Source of the DNA: Hyalella azteca | Lineage: Eukaryota > Arthropoda > Malacostraca > Amphipoda > Hyalellidae | Assembly (NCBI RefSeq): GCF_000764305.2 | Contig: NW_025938997.1 | Location: 62,001-126,000 of the forward strand | Length of the DNA stretch: 64,000 bases | Direction of reading: 5' to 3' | Part shown: piece after piece, positions 19,607 through 30,716 of the stretch | Layout of the letters: each line of letters opens with the position of its first letter | Position numbering within the stretch: the stretch's first letter is position 1 | Made by a program: the position numbers and the translations under genes | Notes under the pieces: generated by a model | What the model was told of the DNA's origin: nothing | What the model saw: the letters and a program-made list of their open reading frames with translations, nothing else | The model's database searches: none

Positions 19607-19945
19607 GTGATGTCGGCGCTAAAGAGCAGGCCTGATGTGGCCTGTCGCCGAATCTTGAACTTTTCGTGACTTGTTCATAGAAGATCTAAATCTTGTCATT
19701 TGATCGGATATTTTCCAGACTGAAGATAGGTTGAAGTAGCTACTAGACTTCCACCGCGTTCGATATGGTGCTAGGCATTTCATATCAGAACATATATTTT
19801 TCCATAGCTTTATCTAGTCTGTTCTTGAACGCGTTCATACTCGGAGCGCCGACGATGTAATCAGGGAGGCTGTTCCACATGTCGGTGATTCGAAGCGAGA
19901 AGAAATGTTGTCGCGTGGACAAGTTGCAGCGAAGTTTTTTTAATT
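19607..19945 (-). mobile_element. LINE 3' end, copy B
   Basis: The minus strand reads LKKLRCNLSTRQHFFSLRI, MWNSLPDYIVGAPSMNAFKN and RLDKAMEKYMF, the last part of a LINE reverse-transcriptase ORF, followed by the shared 3' tail. It stops at the single N (19946), beyond which the sequence is unrelated. It has no stop in this stretch, so it may be younger than copy A. Confidence 0.75.
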
Positions 19946-21017
19946 NAACACATAAATATAGGCCACAGCAAGCAATGGGTCCCGCTACAGAGCTTTCTTT
20001 ACAAGGGGCCAGGGAAAGGTCTGTGGCGCTACGCGCGTATCGCAAAGCTCCGTGCCCACCGAACTAGCGTACAAAAAGAAGAATTCGAACTAGCGTACTG
20101 CAACATAAGCAGTAACACATTTAATTTCTGCTGAATTCAATGTTCATTGACCAATTCAAACTAATTTTTGGTTGCAAGTGAGCAACTGCGACCAGTCGGA
20201 CATTTTTGCGACTTGTCACCTATAGCCCCTTCTCGAAATGAGAAGATACTTTTTGCGTGTTTGATTGGCAGAGCAGTTTGTTCAACTTTTAAGTATAGTT
20301 TTGTGTAATATTCATATATTTATCTAGCTATGCATATTCTATTGGCCATCCAGAGATAGCTAAAAAAAATATATTCGTGAGCTTAATTCATTCTAATCTA
20401 TCATTATACGGCTCAATAGCATAGAAGTTGCTTCCATGTCTGTTTCCGGCCTAAAATATCCAATTTTGCACGCTGTTATACACTCTCAGGCCGTACTACA
20501 CGGTCATCGTGTTATACACGAAATATTTTATCTTTTTATCGCACCCTGTAACTCGCAACAGATTCATTCCATATGTTACAAACGACACTTGTTGTTACGC
20601 GTGCTTCTCTGGCCATGTTTTGGACCATGTTCTCACATGAACTTCTTTGAGGTATGTGACCGCAGGTTGAATCAGAGGTAGTTTAAACGAAAGAATATGT
20701 CCGGTTTGTGCGCGGATGCATTTTTTTTCTAATGTATGACAGAAAGTGAAGATTGTTGACGTAACTGTAATTTATGATCATATTATACAGGCATTAATAT
20801 GTAACTTAAAAATTCTATCATAATTGCACGGCAATTTGAGCGTGATAAATTTTCGTTATTAGTTACAATCTAGACATAAGATTAGCCTGTCGTGATAGAC
20901 ACAATTTAATTATTTCGTAAAATTAGTTCGAATTTATTACCTGCGGTAATGGAAACTTTGTTGGAGTGTCGTATTATTAAAACTATTTGGCGAATTAAGG
21001 ACGTCATCGTGTAGAGC

Positions 21018-21151
21018 CATGATCTACTCCTCATTTCAGAAGAGGAGTAGATCATGGGTGTGGAATGGCATGCGCGAATTAAGGACGTCATCGTTTAGAT
21101 TATACTCCAGAACCATGATCTACTCCTCATTTTAGAAGAGGAGTAGATCAT
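21018..21151. repeat. Two tandem perfect hairpins
   Basis: CATGATCTACTCCTC / GAGGAGTAGATCATG with loop ATTTCAGAA (21018-21056), then the same with 14-bp stems and loop ATTTTAGAA (21115-21151). The period is about 97 bp, and AATTAAGGACGTCATCGT precedes each hairpin. The stems are too short for a typical pre-miRNA. Confidence 0.75.
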
Positions 21152-24073
21152 ATTCCACATTAAATGGCATGTATAATTTGAATCCAAGTTTGCATCGGTT
21201 TCTATCTTTTTTGCACGCGGGTGAAGACCAAATTAAACTTGTAGTGGTGGTTATTTTAGCATTCTAATTGATAGGCACTATTAGGCAGAACGGAATGTCG
21301 CCAGAGGATTTTAATTTGGAATTGGGGCGTGGTGACCTTGAAATAAATATTCAATAGTGTGGTATTTATATCGCTATTTGCCACTCATTACATTTTTTAA
21401 TGATAGTAGGAGAAGAGGAAGCAATTGGTAAGGTGAGAGCGATATTAGAGCAGAGACCGGGTGGGTGGGAAAGTTCGTGTTATAGTGTAAGTTTCAGGCA
21501 GAGGGAAGTAAGGTCCAGGAAAAGTAGTTTTGAATTATATTTTGGATATTTGGAGCTCTCAATCCATACATAATTATTATGAATATTTTGTATTAAATTG
21601 TTATTTTTTATTATTGCTTGTTTCTTCACACTCTCCAGGTCTTCATTCTCACAAAGCTCCTCGTCTCTCGCATTCTCCATGCATGCACTCTCCAAGTTTC
21701 GCTTTTTACTCTAGCTCAGTCATGGCAGTATATACCCCTACTGACAGACCCAAAATCAATGCAATCATGTCCGGTTCTCTCATGCATCACACCATCGCCC
21801 TCACTCTTATCATACTGTATCACTTTCATCATCTACTGCAGTCTTTCTCTCTCATATGCTTCAACTCCATTACCGGATGCTCCACAGTTTCCCTCTCACC
21901 CCTGTCACACATACAGCAAGCATCTTCTATTCTTTAATGGAATAGAATATATTTGCTAAAAAAATATTATAAAAGAAGATATGTAGTATCTCAGGTGTTT
22001 GTTCCTACGTTAATGTTGTTTTCTACCTCGTTAGATATACGTTGCGAATTTCCTTGAGATACTTTGTGAGCTTTGTATCATTGATACCATCACATTTTAT
22101 CTCTTCATCTATCAATTAGTATATCGATTATTGGATAGCCTGAGATTCTAAAGCGATATTTTCCACTAAGACAAAACTTTATCGACAACTCGATCGGGCA
22201 TAGCCTTCGTAATTTTCTATTGCAAAGGTAATGTATGAATGAATTACATTGTATGAAATGAATTTTCCTGCTATCCGAGGATAAACCTATTGAGAAAGGC
22301 ACCCTGATGTTGACAGAAATTCACTGCATAAGATCTAGCCGAAATTTGTAGCTCATTTTTGTTTGCGGGCGGTCAAGAGCATGAGCTATTTTTTTATCAT
22401 GCATTTTTGACTTTGTCAATGATGCCTCCATCAAATTATGTAGATGATTTATTCATTATATTATCATTATGATTCTTTATAGTAGATGATTTAATGGGCT
22501 TTGGTATAGATATGGATTAACCTTGAAAATGCTAGCTAAATGATTTACTATATGAGTTATGAACGCCAAATTTTTACCGAAACTGTGGTATCTGGGAATA
22601 TAAATGAGAGAGAACAGTTATAGATGCCCGAGTATTGCACAACACATGACAAATAACCTCTTATCGAGTCACCATTTTTGAAGCGTAGTCTCAATCTCCG
22701 TGGATTTATCGCCACCCAAAGAGCGTATTATAATAAATAGCAAATATAAACATTTATCATTCAAATTTGGGAAGTTTTTTTTTAATATCCCTGGCGCGGT
22801 TTGGGCTAGGTAATACCTATGATTTCGCTAACCCTTTACCAAAATGATCTGTTCGATCTTTAACGGGCGATCAACATGAATGTTTTTTTATCATGATACA
22901 CTAGTTACTTGTTCAAATGCGACTTAAAAAAATTGCAGTAATTCACCCTAGAGTAAATGTTTTCTTTTTGCAGCGAATAATTGGATGTAAATGCTACCAA
23001 TTGTGTACTAAAAAATAATCTTATTCCCATCCAATTTAAAGTTCCTTGAGATTCAACACCTAAAAAATGAAACCCGATATCCAGATTACATGCTGACAAT
23101 ACAACAGGCATTGTAAATACTTTCTCGAATAACCTTTGGGGTTAGCTGACATTCGCAAGACTTGATAATACATTTGTGAAGGCGCTTGCACCGGCTTTGC
23201 CATAATATTAAAGAAATTCTCGTTCTGAACCTCATTTAACTAAGAAGCTCTATTAAAAAAACAAGCCGCTTTAAACACCGTTTCGAAATTCCAAGAACTT
23301 TGATACGTTTTTAAAACTTAATTTGGAAATAACTATACAAAATAAATCAAAGTTGAATTGATAAAATCAAACCACGTTTCGTGGTGCCTCGTGAGAGGCC
23401 CACCCGAGACAAACTCAACCCGATACCTTAGGTATTGTGGATACACGGTACACGCTCTAGATATTTGCTGCGCAAGGCTCCTATAACACAACAACAAATA
23501 TTCCGGACCCAAAACAGAGGTTGCAATGGTTTGCATAATTTACAATGTATTGATTTTCTTTTATCATAATTTAAAAATCAATATAACGATCATTCAAATT
23601 TTAGGCAAAAAACGTTGCTGTTGGATTCACGCAATATTATGATGCTAATTCTAATCACTTACAAACAATTTTTTCTCGTGTAATGTTTCCGCGAAATTCG
23701 TACCGCATTTAAGTAATTAATATGCACATACAAATTCCTTTTTCAGAATAAAACATCCATACTGTGTGAACAATTAATTATGGGAAGCCCTGTTAGTTAT
23801 TTTATTTTTTCTTGTTAATTTCATTATTACTTTTATATTTTCGTCTTGTTGATCAAAATTTTTTTAGATGGCTACGAGCAGATCAAGTGTCGTGCACATC
23901 TTCGTGAATGAATGATCAACGTAGATCGTAGAGTCGGTTACCCTAACCAGCGACTTCAATCATCACGAAGATCTCAATGGTCGATACTTTGATCGTCTGT
24001 TCGTGATTGTGGGCCTGCGAAAAACAAGCGACGATAACCTGTGTGTGAGAGAGCTCTCATAATTGACTGGGAG

Positions 24074-24081
24074 TGTGGGAA
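24074..24081 (+). promoter_or_regulatory. CSL/Su(H)-type site upstream of the NRARP-like gene
   Basis: TGTGGGAA fits the Su(H) consensus YGTGRGAA. A further GTGGGAA core lies at 24172-24178. Sites of 7-8 bp arise by chance, so function is inferred only from the neighbouring gene. Confidence 0.35.
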
Positions 24082-24553
24082 ATGGAAATAATAGGAAAGC
24101 TATCGGGTGATGGGTATTGAAGCCTGGGAAAGACGCAGTGAGAGGCGGGACATGCGGATGGGGGAGTGATGGTGGGAAGCAGGCACCACAAGGAGGAATG
24201 GGGAGGGAAGCTCTGGGAAGTTCAGCAAGAGAATTAATGCGTGGAAAGCTTTAGCGCTTGGGATGGAGGAGGGGCATATGAGACCTCTGGGACAACGGAG
24301 GGTGTGGTGGGTTAGGGGGGAAAGTTTTGTGTCGCTTTGGGTTGTGCGAGTTCTGCCAGCTTGCCCGCCGAACGCTGCCGACGACAGTTGATAGCAAGCG
24401 CTCGCAGTAGTGGGACACGGTTGTGCTCCTGGCATCCCATTGACTTGGCTGTGAAAACCGTCGTCTGTACATTAGTTGACGGTAGTGCAAACCTTTGCTC
24501 ACCTTCAAGTGACACAAAAAACATCATATATTAACAAAAGTGTTCAACTCCAG

Positions 24554-24561
24554 CGTGAGAA
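24554..24561 (+). promoter_or_regulatory. CSL/Su(H)-type site near the NRARP-like start
   Basis: CGTGAGAA fits YGTGRGAA, 164 bases before the ATG and 91 before a TATA-like box. Confidence 0.35.
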
Positions 24562-24644
24562 AGAAGTGTTGATGCCGTAAGAACTTCTGCGAGTAGCCAG
24601 TGACATCATTGGTGCCAGGCACTTACCGAAGCGAAATATCTGCC

Positions 24645-24652
24645 TATAAATA
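24645..24652 (+). promoter_or_regulatory. TATA-like box before the NRARP-like gene
   Basis: TATAAATA, 73 bases before the ATG. If used, transcription would start near 24675 and leave a 5' leader of about 40 nt. Confidence 0.35.
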
Positions 24653-24717
24653 ATTCAATAATTCGCCTGAAGAATTTTTAATTGTAAAAGCTATTGTCTT
24701 CTGCCATTTGCATCGCC

Positions 24718-25260
24718 ATGATGAAGGTTGCCCGTTCCAATTCGGTTGGTTCTGAAGAAGCTCCATCTTCACCAGAGTCAATTATGGATTCTTCACCACA
24801 GCCGTCACCAAGCCCTCATACAGATTCGGTGTTCGAAGAAGACCAACCTCAATACTCGCCAGCTTTCCGCCCAGATGACAAGGATGACAAATACTCTCAA
24901 TACGACGGATACCATTCATCGTCTCCGCAGCCTATCGACTTCGACGACGAAGACGACACTTTTGGCTGCCAAGAAGATTTTGTACGCGCTGTCCGCAACG
25001 GAGATCCACGGCACCTAAAACGAGTCTTAACTCGATATTCTCAACTAATTCAAATAAACAGAATGACCACTGATGGTCAGACGGCACTCACTCAGAGTTG
25101 CTTGGATGGTAATTTAGAAGTTGTCAAAGTTCTACTTGCTCACGGTGCAAACCCAGAATTGACAAATCGAGACGGATTTTCTCCATTTCACGTAGCTTGT
25201 TATGTAGGTAGAATGGATCTAATTAAGTTCTTTTTGGATTCTGCTAGTAATAGACGGTAG
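24718..25260 (+). CDS. NRARP-like ankyrin repeat protein (180 aa)
   Basis: Single-exon ORF from ATG 24718 (GCCATGATG; a second ATG follows at once). The N-terminal 84 residues are disordered, rich in Ser/Pro and Asp, and end IDFDDEDDTFG. From about 88, EDFVRAVRNGDPRHLKRVL aligns with the start of vertebrate NRARP. Two ankyrin repeats follow: DGQTALTQSCLDGNLEVVKV with LLAHGANPEL (119-148), and NRDGFSPFHVACYVGRMDLI (151-170). NRARP is a short intronless Notch target that binds the Notch intracellular domain with CSL and limits signalling; the same role is inferred here. The protein is longer than vertebrate NRARP (about 114 aa) because of the N-terminal extension. An alternative is another small two-ankyrin protein of the PPP1R27 type. 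No canonical AATAAA was found just downstream. Confidence 0.82.
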   Translation: MMKVARSNSVGSEEAPSSPESIMDSSPQPSPSPHTDSVFEEDQPQYSPAFRPDDKDDKYSQYDGYHSSSPQPIDFDDEDDTFGCQEDFVRAVRNGDPRHLKRVLTRYSQLIQINRMTTDGQTALTQSCLDGNLEVVKVLLAHGANPELTNRDGFSPFHVACYVGRMDLIKFFLDSASNRR

Positions 25261-28200
25261 TTTTTAGTGTAATATATAATTCTGCTAAAATGGACTTTCC
25301 ACTAAAGATAGATGTTTTACTATGATTGTTTCATGGTCTCACGATGCCCGGCAAATGTGGAAGTATTCTTACTTGAAATACCACCGTAATGCAAGCTTCC
25401 TACTCATGTTGACATCTAGAGGTCCAGAGTGCCATAGCAAATCTTTATTTAATAAGTCACGATGTGCCCGTGCCTTGTCGTAGACGAACTATTTTTTGTC
25501 TCAGGAGCCTTGAAATTTGGCAGATGGTACTGTATTGTGTTTAGTTTGATGGCTTTCCTGTCATGCAGCACATCTACCCCGTACTCGGGAAGGTTACCCT
25601 ACTCAGCAGCCACACTCGAGCCACTTCACTATTCCTATTTGTACCATAGTTGTTGCTGTTTATCTATTGTTACGGTCGTGCCCCAGTCTAGAATTAGCAT
25701 ATTATGAATGGCTATACACTCCCTTGTATATAATCCCCGTTTAAATTTATTTGTTGTGGTTCTTATACTTCTATGAAGTACTTGGAGAGCGAGTTTCCTA
25801 CAAGATCTGTAGCGTTGCAGAGTTGAGACTGTGATCTTTTCGTGGCAGTGCCTTATGTGCTATATTCAATGTTATTGTTACCTCTACGAAGATGATTTCC
25901 CGAAGTTTCCAGGTGCTCGAAACTTCTCTCAGTTCAATTATTTGCATGTCTTCATCAGCGTTGTGAAGACTGTGTATTTTATTAGCATTTCAAATATAAA
26001 CCATATATTTCAGAATACAGTTATTCTATTTTTCTACCTACTTGTTTTCCTCTCCTCCCGAGCTAAAAATCACGAATTTTTTTATAACTTTTATATGTTC
26101 AAAATTCAGAAATGTGAAGTGATGCAGATAAAAAATTGCATTTTAACAGTAAAAAAATTAATACGGTAAATAAGTATGAAAACAGAATATAAAGATGATG
26201 AGTTTCTTTGGGGAAATAGTATGATTGCCGAAACTATCAAGCAGCTCAATAAGTCAATAACCATCAATACAGCTATAACACGTGAAACAAGCTACAAACT
26301 TCAATTCGAAATTATTTCAATCTTGATTATTTTGCATCCCCTGAAACCGGTCACCCTAAGGAAAGAATCTAACGTTGTTCCATCAACTGAAATTCCCGTT
26401 TCGTGATTCCAATTTGCCATGCTGACTATTCGGAAAAACACGCTGGAATTTGTTTATTTCTAAAGATGATTTTGCACCTAAAGTCCTAAACCATTCGTTT
26501 TGGATAGCCTAGCATTCTTACTTGTTGTCAAGCGCCACATTATAGCCTGGATTGTGCTAAAAAGTACCTGTAATATAATAGTTATTGAGGCATGGCAAGC
26601 ATCCAGTAAAAAAGCAAGAGAGACAGTCTTGTGAGTCGACGCCGAGAATGTTGTCCCGTCTCAGCCCTGAGTGGCGAGCCTGTCTGGAAGAGGAGGCTAT
26701 GTCGGTGGGTGGTTGAGGGAGGGAGGAAGGTGGCAGTGGTGGAGGGGTTGGCTCAACCAGTAGCGTGAGAATCTGCCTATACTCTCCGACCACCACTTCT
26801 TGTCGTGGATAGCTTCGAGGATGCTGCTACTGTCATCGTTGTTGGTGTTGCTGTGGCGCTATATTGTGGAGTGCCGAGACCAGCCTGAAACTGATCCCTC
26901 GCTCGGCTACTGCTGCTGCCGCTCTTGGTGTTGAGACCTGCGTGATCTTTGCCAAACGATCCTAAGTAATCTCATCTTGAATTCATCTCGTGCTACCGTG
27001 TATGAAATTGTATGAAAGTTTCAAATATTATTTTTTTAAATCATGAAATTAATGAGCCTAACAAGATCAGTAGAAGAATAGCTGATAATTTTCAATCCCT
27101 TACAATGAGTAAGAAGTCATGTAATTTATGTCGTTCGATATCTGCATACAGCCACGAAACTCTATTCTCACTATTTCCAAAAGAGCTACTTCATAAAAAT
27201 GCTTTTATGGCACGGCTGTCAAATTCGACCATGTTGTCATTCATAAGATTGTCCTAAAAACTAGTAATCGATTCGATTGGAAATTAAGTCGAAAACTACA
27301 GAGTATTAGGGTTTTGAAACTTGCGGGCTCAAAAAGCGAAAATCGTTCTCTAGATATTGTATTCGAGTGCTACATGAACCTTGAATGCAAAACTGAATAC
27401 AGCAACAGCAGTCGGGAAAGGTTACAAGATGATTTCAGCTGACAGCGCCAATTACCGAGTATCAGGATAAAATCTAATAGCTGTACCACTACTAAACGGA
27501 TAAAATCTGGTGGCTATATCAATATCTGGTTATACTCCGCTGATAGCACAAATTTATGGATAAATTGTCTGGCTGTTCAGACATCGAGATAAGATCAGTT
27601 AACTGCAAGAGTATCGCATTCTAATTCAGCTCTTTGTAACACTTCTTGCAGTCGTGGGATAGGAAACACGGCTAAAATAGGATATCTCGTGGAGCTTCAG
27701 CGGAAAGCTTGCTATCTCAAACACGTGTCGCCGAACAGCACGACAACCAACGTCAAAAGTTATTTATATCATAACTACAATCAAAAATAATTTGATGGTG
27801 TAACGTTTGACGTCATATCTGGGACTTGATTTAAATGACCGATTGAAATTAATTGGTCGGTCACACATTTTAATTCTAACTTGACAGTCCTTTTCACAAC
27901 CTAACTTTCAATAACTGGTTGGTAAAACATTTACAATCGAAGTCAATTGCTTTTTAATGGAAATGAAAAATTACTTCAGGAAAACGGGACGTTCATAAAA
28001 AGTTTTCAAGAACTTGATAAAAAAAACTGGTAACAATGAAATTTGAAATCAAAACTGAAAACTAAAACATAATTGGCGTTAAAACGAATGCGAACTGCAC
28101 TTCCGAATTTGAAACAAAGTTGTTCTTATACAAATTTGGCTTTGTTCTTCAACCGCGTGAATTTGTAGGTGATTGGAAATATGATATTTCATCGTGCACA

Positions 28201-29550
28201 TATTTAATGATACATTAGAAAAAATTTCAACTTATATTTCTTTGTAGGTACACTCAACATGAAAGCATGCAAGCGACCTTAGCTTCGACTGACCCCGTTT
28301 CAAAACACTTATGAATTTTTTTAGGCCGAGACAAGTTGTTTAATTTTATTGCGATAGTTAGAATCAAAATATGAAAGAAGTCTTAGAAATTAACACGAAC
28401 CAATATCTTAAAGATAGAAGTTTCATTACGGATCGCAAGTTTTTATATGAAGTCGTCCGTTCTCCTGGAGATTTTGATTGAAAAAAGACGAACAAGATAG
28501 AGGGAAAGAGGGAGAAATAGCGTGGGTGAAAATGAGTAGTGGGAGAGACAGGATGAGAGGAGGCGCAAGCAAAGAGCAATGAGAATGCGAAAAATCGAGA
28601 GGTAATGTGATAGAGAGTGCAATAAGCGAGAGTACATTAATTGATGAGTTAGAGAGATTGTAACGGGAAGAGAGTGCTAGAGAGGGTATGGAAAGAGCAG
28701 TACGTGTCAGAGGACGCTGGAGATGATGAGAGAGAAAAACAGAAGGGAAAGTCACGTTGGGCGTATTTTCTTATCGCTTCCTTATCTCCAGAAGAGGTGA
28801 TCAAGTGGCGTATGAGTGCATCTATAACGAAAAAGAACTAGCTATTTTGAGATAATATTCTTATAGGAATCGAAGCTCTGCGACTTTCTATTCTCGTAGT
28901 TTGTTATTGTATTGCTCTACGCATTCTTTAGCAAACGCGCGACCGCGCACAAATCAAATAATGCCAGATTCCTTTTCAATTGCAAATTAAAAATTGAATA
29001 AATCAGTTACCTTTTGAATCAAATATCAAATACGTTTTCACAATTACTATAGAAAATATATTTCTAAAACGGTTTCGACAACGAAAGTTTTTGAGTTCTT
29101 TACAAACTCTATCGTTGCATTGAATCCGAAAGCTCCAAACTAATTTCATTACATTTTTCGAGCTCACTATATTTATGCTGGTCGTGATAAACTTGGTTCT
29201 CGTTATCCTGCAATCAGTTAGGGTACTCATGCAACGCGGTACTTGTCGTAGACCTACCACAACAATCCCAGGCCTGTCAGCAGTGAAGGCATCTTCGATA
29301 AAATTGTTTCATGGTAAGCTTTTCAGAGTTATATTTTTTTTATGACAAGTGAATGTCAAGTGAGCATTGTTCTCTTTGATACACTTACTGACCCAGTCAC
29401 CCCGGGGTTGTGATCTGTAAGCTACAAGTTTGCAGCGGAGGACGCATGGTGCAGAGCAGAGATAGGCGGGCCTCACAGGCACAATATAGCAGATTCCTCA
29501 CGCAGCCTCATGTGAGAGCCTCAGTCGATAACACCATATCTTTATTATCA
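25261..29550. other. Non-coding region downstream of the NRARP-like gene
   Basis: The start is presumably the 3' untranslated region. The rest is AT-rich with short frames only. 26680-26950 is a GA/CT-biased stretch and 28490-28760 a purine-rich stretch (GAGAG-type). No repeat family or gene recognised. Confidence 0.5.
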
Positions 29551-29557
29551 TGTCTAC

Positions 29558-29790
29558 AGCAACCTGCTCCTTCTCCACACTCTCTCCCTGCTCCTTCTGC
29601 ACACTCCCTGCTCCTTCTGCACACTCCCTGCTCCTTCTGCACACTCCCTGCTCCTTCTGCACGCCCTCTGGTCTCCCTGCATGCTACTTGCGTCTTCTCC
29701 ACACTTCTCCATACTCCGTTTCCACGCTACCTTCTGCTTCTCCACACTCCCTGCTCCTTCTCCGCACGCCTCTGCTTCACCTCCCTCAGT
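29558..29790. repeat. Minisatellite, 20-bp unit ACTCCCTGCTCCTTCTGCAC
   Basis: About four near-perfect copies, followed by degenerate CTGCTCCTTCTCC variants. The reading frames through it on both strands are repeat artefacts. Confidence 0.85.
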
Positions 29791-29989
29791 TTGTAGAGCG
29801 TGATCTGTATACGTATAATATATTTTAAAATTATGTTCAAGGTAAGTATTGGTTAGATTCATTTGCTTCTGTTAATGATTTGAATGAATCCATTGTAATG
29901 TATTTAAAAACAAATATGTTACAATAGTATTTTGCATATACATAGTGTAAAATAATATTCTGTAGACTCAGCATTGCCAGATAAAAATC

Positions 29990-30306
29990 CCTTATTTGCC
30001 CAAAGATTCCATCCAGTATAACTTGCCTGATAAAAAAAAAACAGGAAGTTTTTAACGCATAAATCACAGCTTAGCGTCGTATATCTCCTTATTTCATTTC
30101 TTACGGCCATCAAAATCTCACATTGGTATTTTGATAAATCTTTCCTTGATATGGAAGACTTCATCATCATTCATTGTGTGATGGTGAAAACTGCATTACG
30201 AACACAATTAAAAATTATGATAAGATATGCAATTATTTCTGAAATTCTTAAGTAAAAAAGATGAATGTATGAAAATTCACGGGAAATTTATGAAAACTGC
30301 AATAAA
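29990..30306. repeat. Local duplication, copy 1
   Basis: Starts near AAGATTCCATCCAGTATA and ends AAAACTGCAATAAA. It contains GCGTAAATCACAG-like text and TTAGCGTCGTAT, shared with copy 2 at 30392-30716. No coding potential. Confidence 0.8.
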
Positions 30307-30390
30307 TCTCCCTGCTCCACACTCCCTGCTCCACACTCCCTGCTCCACACTCCCTGCTCCACACTCCCTGCTCCACACTCCCAGGAAAAA
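30307..30390. repeat. Minisatellite, 14-bp unit CTCCCTGCTCCACA
   Basis: Six copies between the two arms of the local duplication. The CTCCCTGCTCC core is the same as in the 20-bp array at 29558. Confidence 0.9.
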
Positions 30391-30391
30391 G

Positions 30392-30716
30392 TACCTGAAT
30401 TTCCAAAAGATTCCATTTAATATCAGCTGCGTGACAAAAAAAAATAATAATCATGAATATTTTAGCGCATAAATCACAGTTTAGCGTCGTATCTATCCTA
30501 CTTATTTCATTTCTTACGTCCATCAAAATCTCATACTGTTATTTAGATAAATCTTCCTTTGATATGGAAGATTTCATTTTCATTCATTGTGGGATGGCGA
30601 AAATTGCATTACAAACAAAATTAAAATTTATGACAAGATTTTCAATTATTTTGGAAACTCTTAGGAAAAGAGAAATGCATGAAAATTCACGGGAAATTTA
30701 TGAAAACTGCAATAAA
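30392..30716. repeat. Local duplication, copy 2
   Basis: Diverged second copy of 29990-30306, same orientation, ending AAAACTGCAATAAA. Confidence 0.8.

Larger units (their letters stand above)
19011..24717. other. Region between the RRM gene and the NRARP-like gene
   Basis: Divergent spacer shared by both promoters. It carries the SINE/LINE cluster (19398-19945), the N at 19946, the twin hairpins (21018-21151) and the CSL-like sites near 24.1-24.6 kb. 19947-21000 and 21160-24060 hold only short frames of random composition. No TATA box was recognised for the RRM gene. Confidence 0.55.

Noticed and set aside
24100..24527. Minus-strand frames of 71-111 codons upstream of the NRARP-like gene
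   Set aside because: Low-complexity Ser/Pro/His composition from a purine-rich promoter stretch; three overlapping frames, none with a domain.
24694..24717. Earlier start of the NRARP-like ORF
   Set aside because: The first codon would be TTG; ATG at 24718 is the first proper start.
25830..25835. K-box (TGTGAT) in the putative NRARP 3' region
   Set aside because: A single hexamer more than 500 bases after the stop, in an unproven UTR.
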